Positions 4,732 to 5,712 of a stretch of DNA of 5,712 nucleotides are shown here, piece after piece. The notes beneath the pieces are model-generated. The model was given only the letters and a program-made list of their open reading frames with translations. It was not told where the DNA came from and made no database searches. A program made the translations under genes and the position numbers. Numbering within the stretch: position 1 is the stretch's first letter; every line of letters starts with the position of its first letter. Source of the DNA: an uncultured Paracoccaceae bacterium. Lineage in GTDB: Bacteria > Pseudomonadota > Alphaproteobacteria > Rhodobacterales > Rhodobacteraceae. The DNA is taken from positions 1 to 5,712 of the forward strand of contig CALCPC010000425.1 of the NCBI GenBank assembly GCA_937900975.1. Reading direction: 5' to 3'.

Positions 4732-4832
4732 AAGCGCACCAGGGCCGCCGCGCTAGAGTGCGGCTGCGTTATGGTGTGTCTTGTAGCGATCTTGGGCGGA
4801 TCCCCGCCTTAGGCGAAAACGAGCCGATTGCC

Positions 4833-5712
4833 GTGTCAGCAGAGTTTGCTTGTCTGGGCTACAGCCCCGTGGGACTGTCCCGCCCCGACCTTGCCATCGC
4901 AGCGACGCGGGCGGGCGGTTTCGGTGTGATCGACGCCGAATATGGCGCGCGGCCCGGGGCGCTGGCCGCGGCACTGGCGGCGCTGGCCTGCCCCAAACGG
5001 GGGGCGAAGGGGCCTTTCGGGCTGCATCTTGGCGGGCTCGACCCCGAAACATGGGAACTGATTGCGGCCTATGCGCCGCGTGGACTGACCCGGGTCAGCC
5101 TGCCCGCGGCAGCGCTTGACGCGCATTTCGCCGCCGGCGGCGCGGCGCCGGCGGGCGTGGCGCTTTGGGCCGAGGTTGTGGGGCGGCGGGCGCCGGCCTG
5201 TCTCGACCGGGTCGCGGGGCTGGTGTTGAAGGGGCACGAGGCTGGCGGTCTGGTGGGGGAGGAGGGCAGTTTCATCCTGGCCCAGCATTGGCTGGGCGCT
5301 ACCGATCTGCCGCTGGTCCTGCGCGGCGGGCTGTCGCCTGCGGCCGCACGGGGGCTGGCCGGGCTTGGCATCCGCGGCGGGGTCTATGAGGCGGGGCTTC
5401 TGTTTTTGGCCGAAAGCCCGCTGCCCGCCCCGCTTCGGGCGGCGTTGCGGCGCGCGGACGGGACCGAGACCGTGGCGCTTGGCGATCCCGCGGGGGGGCG
5501 GTTTTTGCGCCTTTTCGTTCAGCCTGTCTGGTCGGCGGCGCGCGCGCTTCGCCAGGACGCGGCACGGGCGCCTGTCGCGGCGCTTCGCGCCGCTCTCGGC
5601 GAGCGGGGACCGGTGTGGGAGACGCCGGCGACCGCGCTTTTGCCGCTGGGCCAGGAGATCGGCGCCGCCGCGTCCTGGGCGGCCATTCATGGCACGGTGG
5701 CGGGGCTTTTCG
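4833..5712 (+). CDS. Nitronate monooxygenase-like domain, probable N-terminus of a large synthase (partial)
   Basis: A frame open for 293 codons runs from GTG at 4833 past the window end without a stop. It begins FACLGYSPVGLSRPDLAIAA and then TRAGGFGVIDAE, the first strand and helix of a 2-nitropropane dioxygenase/nitronate monooxygenase-type FMN TIM barrel. LKGHEAGGLVGEEGSF (132-147) matches the signature around the active-site His (His135), and LVLRGGLSPAAARGLAGLG with GGVYEAGLLF (161-192) matches the flavin phosphate-binding end of the barrel. The continuation LPLGQEIGAAASWAAIHGTVAGLF (270-293) resembles the linker after such domains in very large polyketide or fatty-acid synthase-like proteins, so a multidomain enzyme is inferred but not visible. 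The ribosome-binding site is weak (GAG at 4821-4823), and GTG at 4776 is an in-frame alternative start. Confidence 0.75.
   Translation, partial: MSAEFACLGYSPVGLSRPDLAIAATRAGGFGVIDAEYGARPGALAAALAALACPKRGAKGPFGLHLGGLDPETWELIAAYAPRGLTRVSLPAAALDAHFAAGGAAPAGVALWAEVVGRRAPACLDRVAGLVLKGHEAGGLVGEEGSFILAQHWLGATDLPLVLRGGLSPAAARGLAGLGIRGGVYEAGLLFLAESPLPAPLRAALRRADGTETVALGDPAGGRFLRLFVQPVWSAARALRQDAARAPVAALRAALGERGPVWETPATALLPLGQEIGAAASWAAIHGTVAGLF

Larger units (their letters stand above)
3874..4832. other. Repeat-rich divergent intergenic spacer without a believable gene
   Basis: This 959-bp region separates the leftward TPR gene from the rightward gene at 4833. Open frames exist on both strands because the DNA is GC-rich, but their products are low-complexity Arg/Pro/Ala/Gly sequences that change frame with the underlying repeats, so none is supported. 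What it does hold is a hairpin array (3924-4167), a long imperfect hairpin (4303-4350), a second tandem array (from 4451), inverted repeats at 4613-4631 and 4648-4670, and a weak promoter candidate (4703-4731). No tRNA or known ncRNA is recognised. Confidence 0.7.

Noticed and set aside
4794..4809. Hairpin GGCGG-ATCC-CCGCC as a riboswitch or terminator in the leader of the gene at 4833
   Set aside because: It is only a 5-6 bp stem with no T-run and no riboswitch core. It is noted under the promoter candidate but not called separately.
4836..5690. 284-codon minus-strand open frame opposite the NMO-like gene
   Set aside because: Its product is dominated by Arg, Pro and Gln with no domain, while the plus frame has flavin-barrel signatures and stays open to the window end.

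Overview
The window is GC-rich (apart from short AT-rich patches upstream of genes) and looks like an alphaproteobacterial, probably Rhodobacteraceae, chromosome or large replicon. This placement is inferred from the Hint_2-type proteins, the AbrB/Doc toxin-antitoxin pair, codon use and protein style; no rRNA or other marker gene is present to confirm it.

Layout. Bases 1-119 hold the last 38 codons of a Hint-domain protein. A complete paralogue follows at 286-1131; the two share a near-identical 89-bp stretch, so this is a tandem duplication. Converging on it from the minus strand is a two-gene toxin-antitoxin operon: an AbrB-type antitoxin (1546-1770) followed by a Doc/Fic-type toxin (1148-1519), with a promoter-operator candidate overlapping a perfect palindrome at 1798-1807. 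A 16-bp near-perfect direct repeat lies at each edge of this module. Next, also on the minus strand, are a TPR-repeat protein (2797-3873) and downstream of it a sulfatase-fold enzyme (1893-2735) that has Thr where sulfatases have the modified Cys/Ser. A strong terminator-like hairpin sits between these two.

Bases 3874-4832 are a 959-bp divergent spacer with no believable gene. It carries two unrelated short tandem-repeat arrays. The first (3924-4167) has about nine 26-28 bp units, each a GC hairpin followed by a T-rich tail. The second (4451 to about 4587) has about six 23-bp GC-rich units. Several other inverted repeats lie between and after them. From 4833 a long plus-strand frame runs off the window end. 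It encodes a nitronate-monooxygenase-like (FMN TIM-barrel) domain and may be the N-terminus of a large polyketide/lipid synthase-type protein.

The strongest candidate for something undescribed is the hairpin-plus-T-tail array at 3924-4167, which resembles a row of intrinsic terminators on the plus strand. Its function is unknown and cannot be settled from sequence alone.
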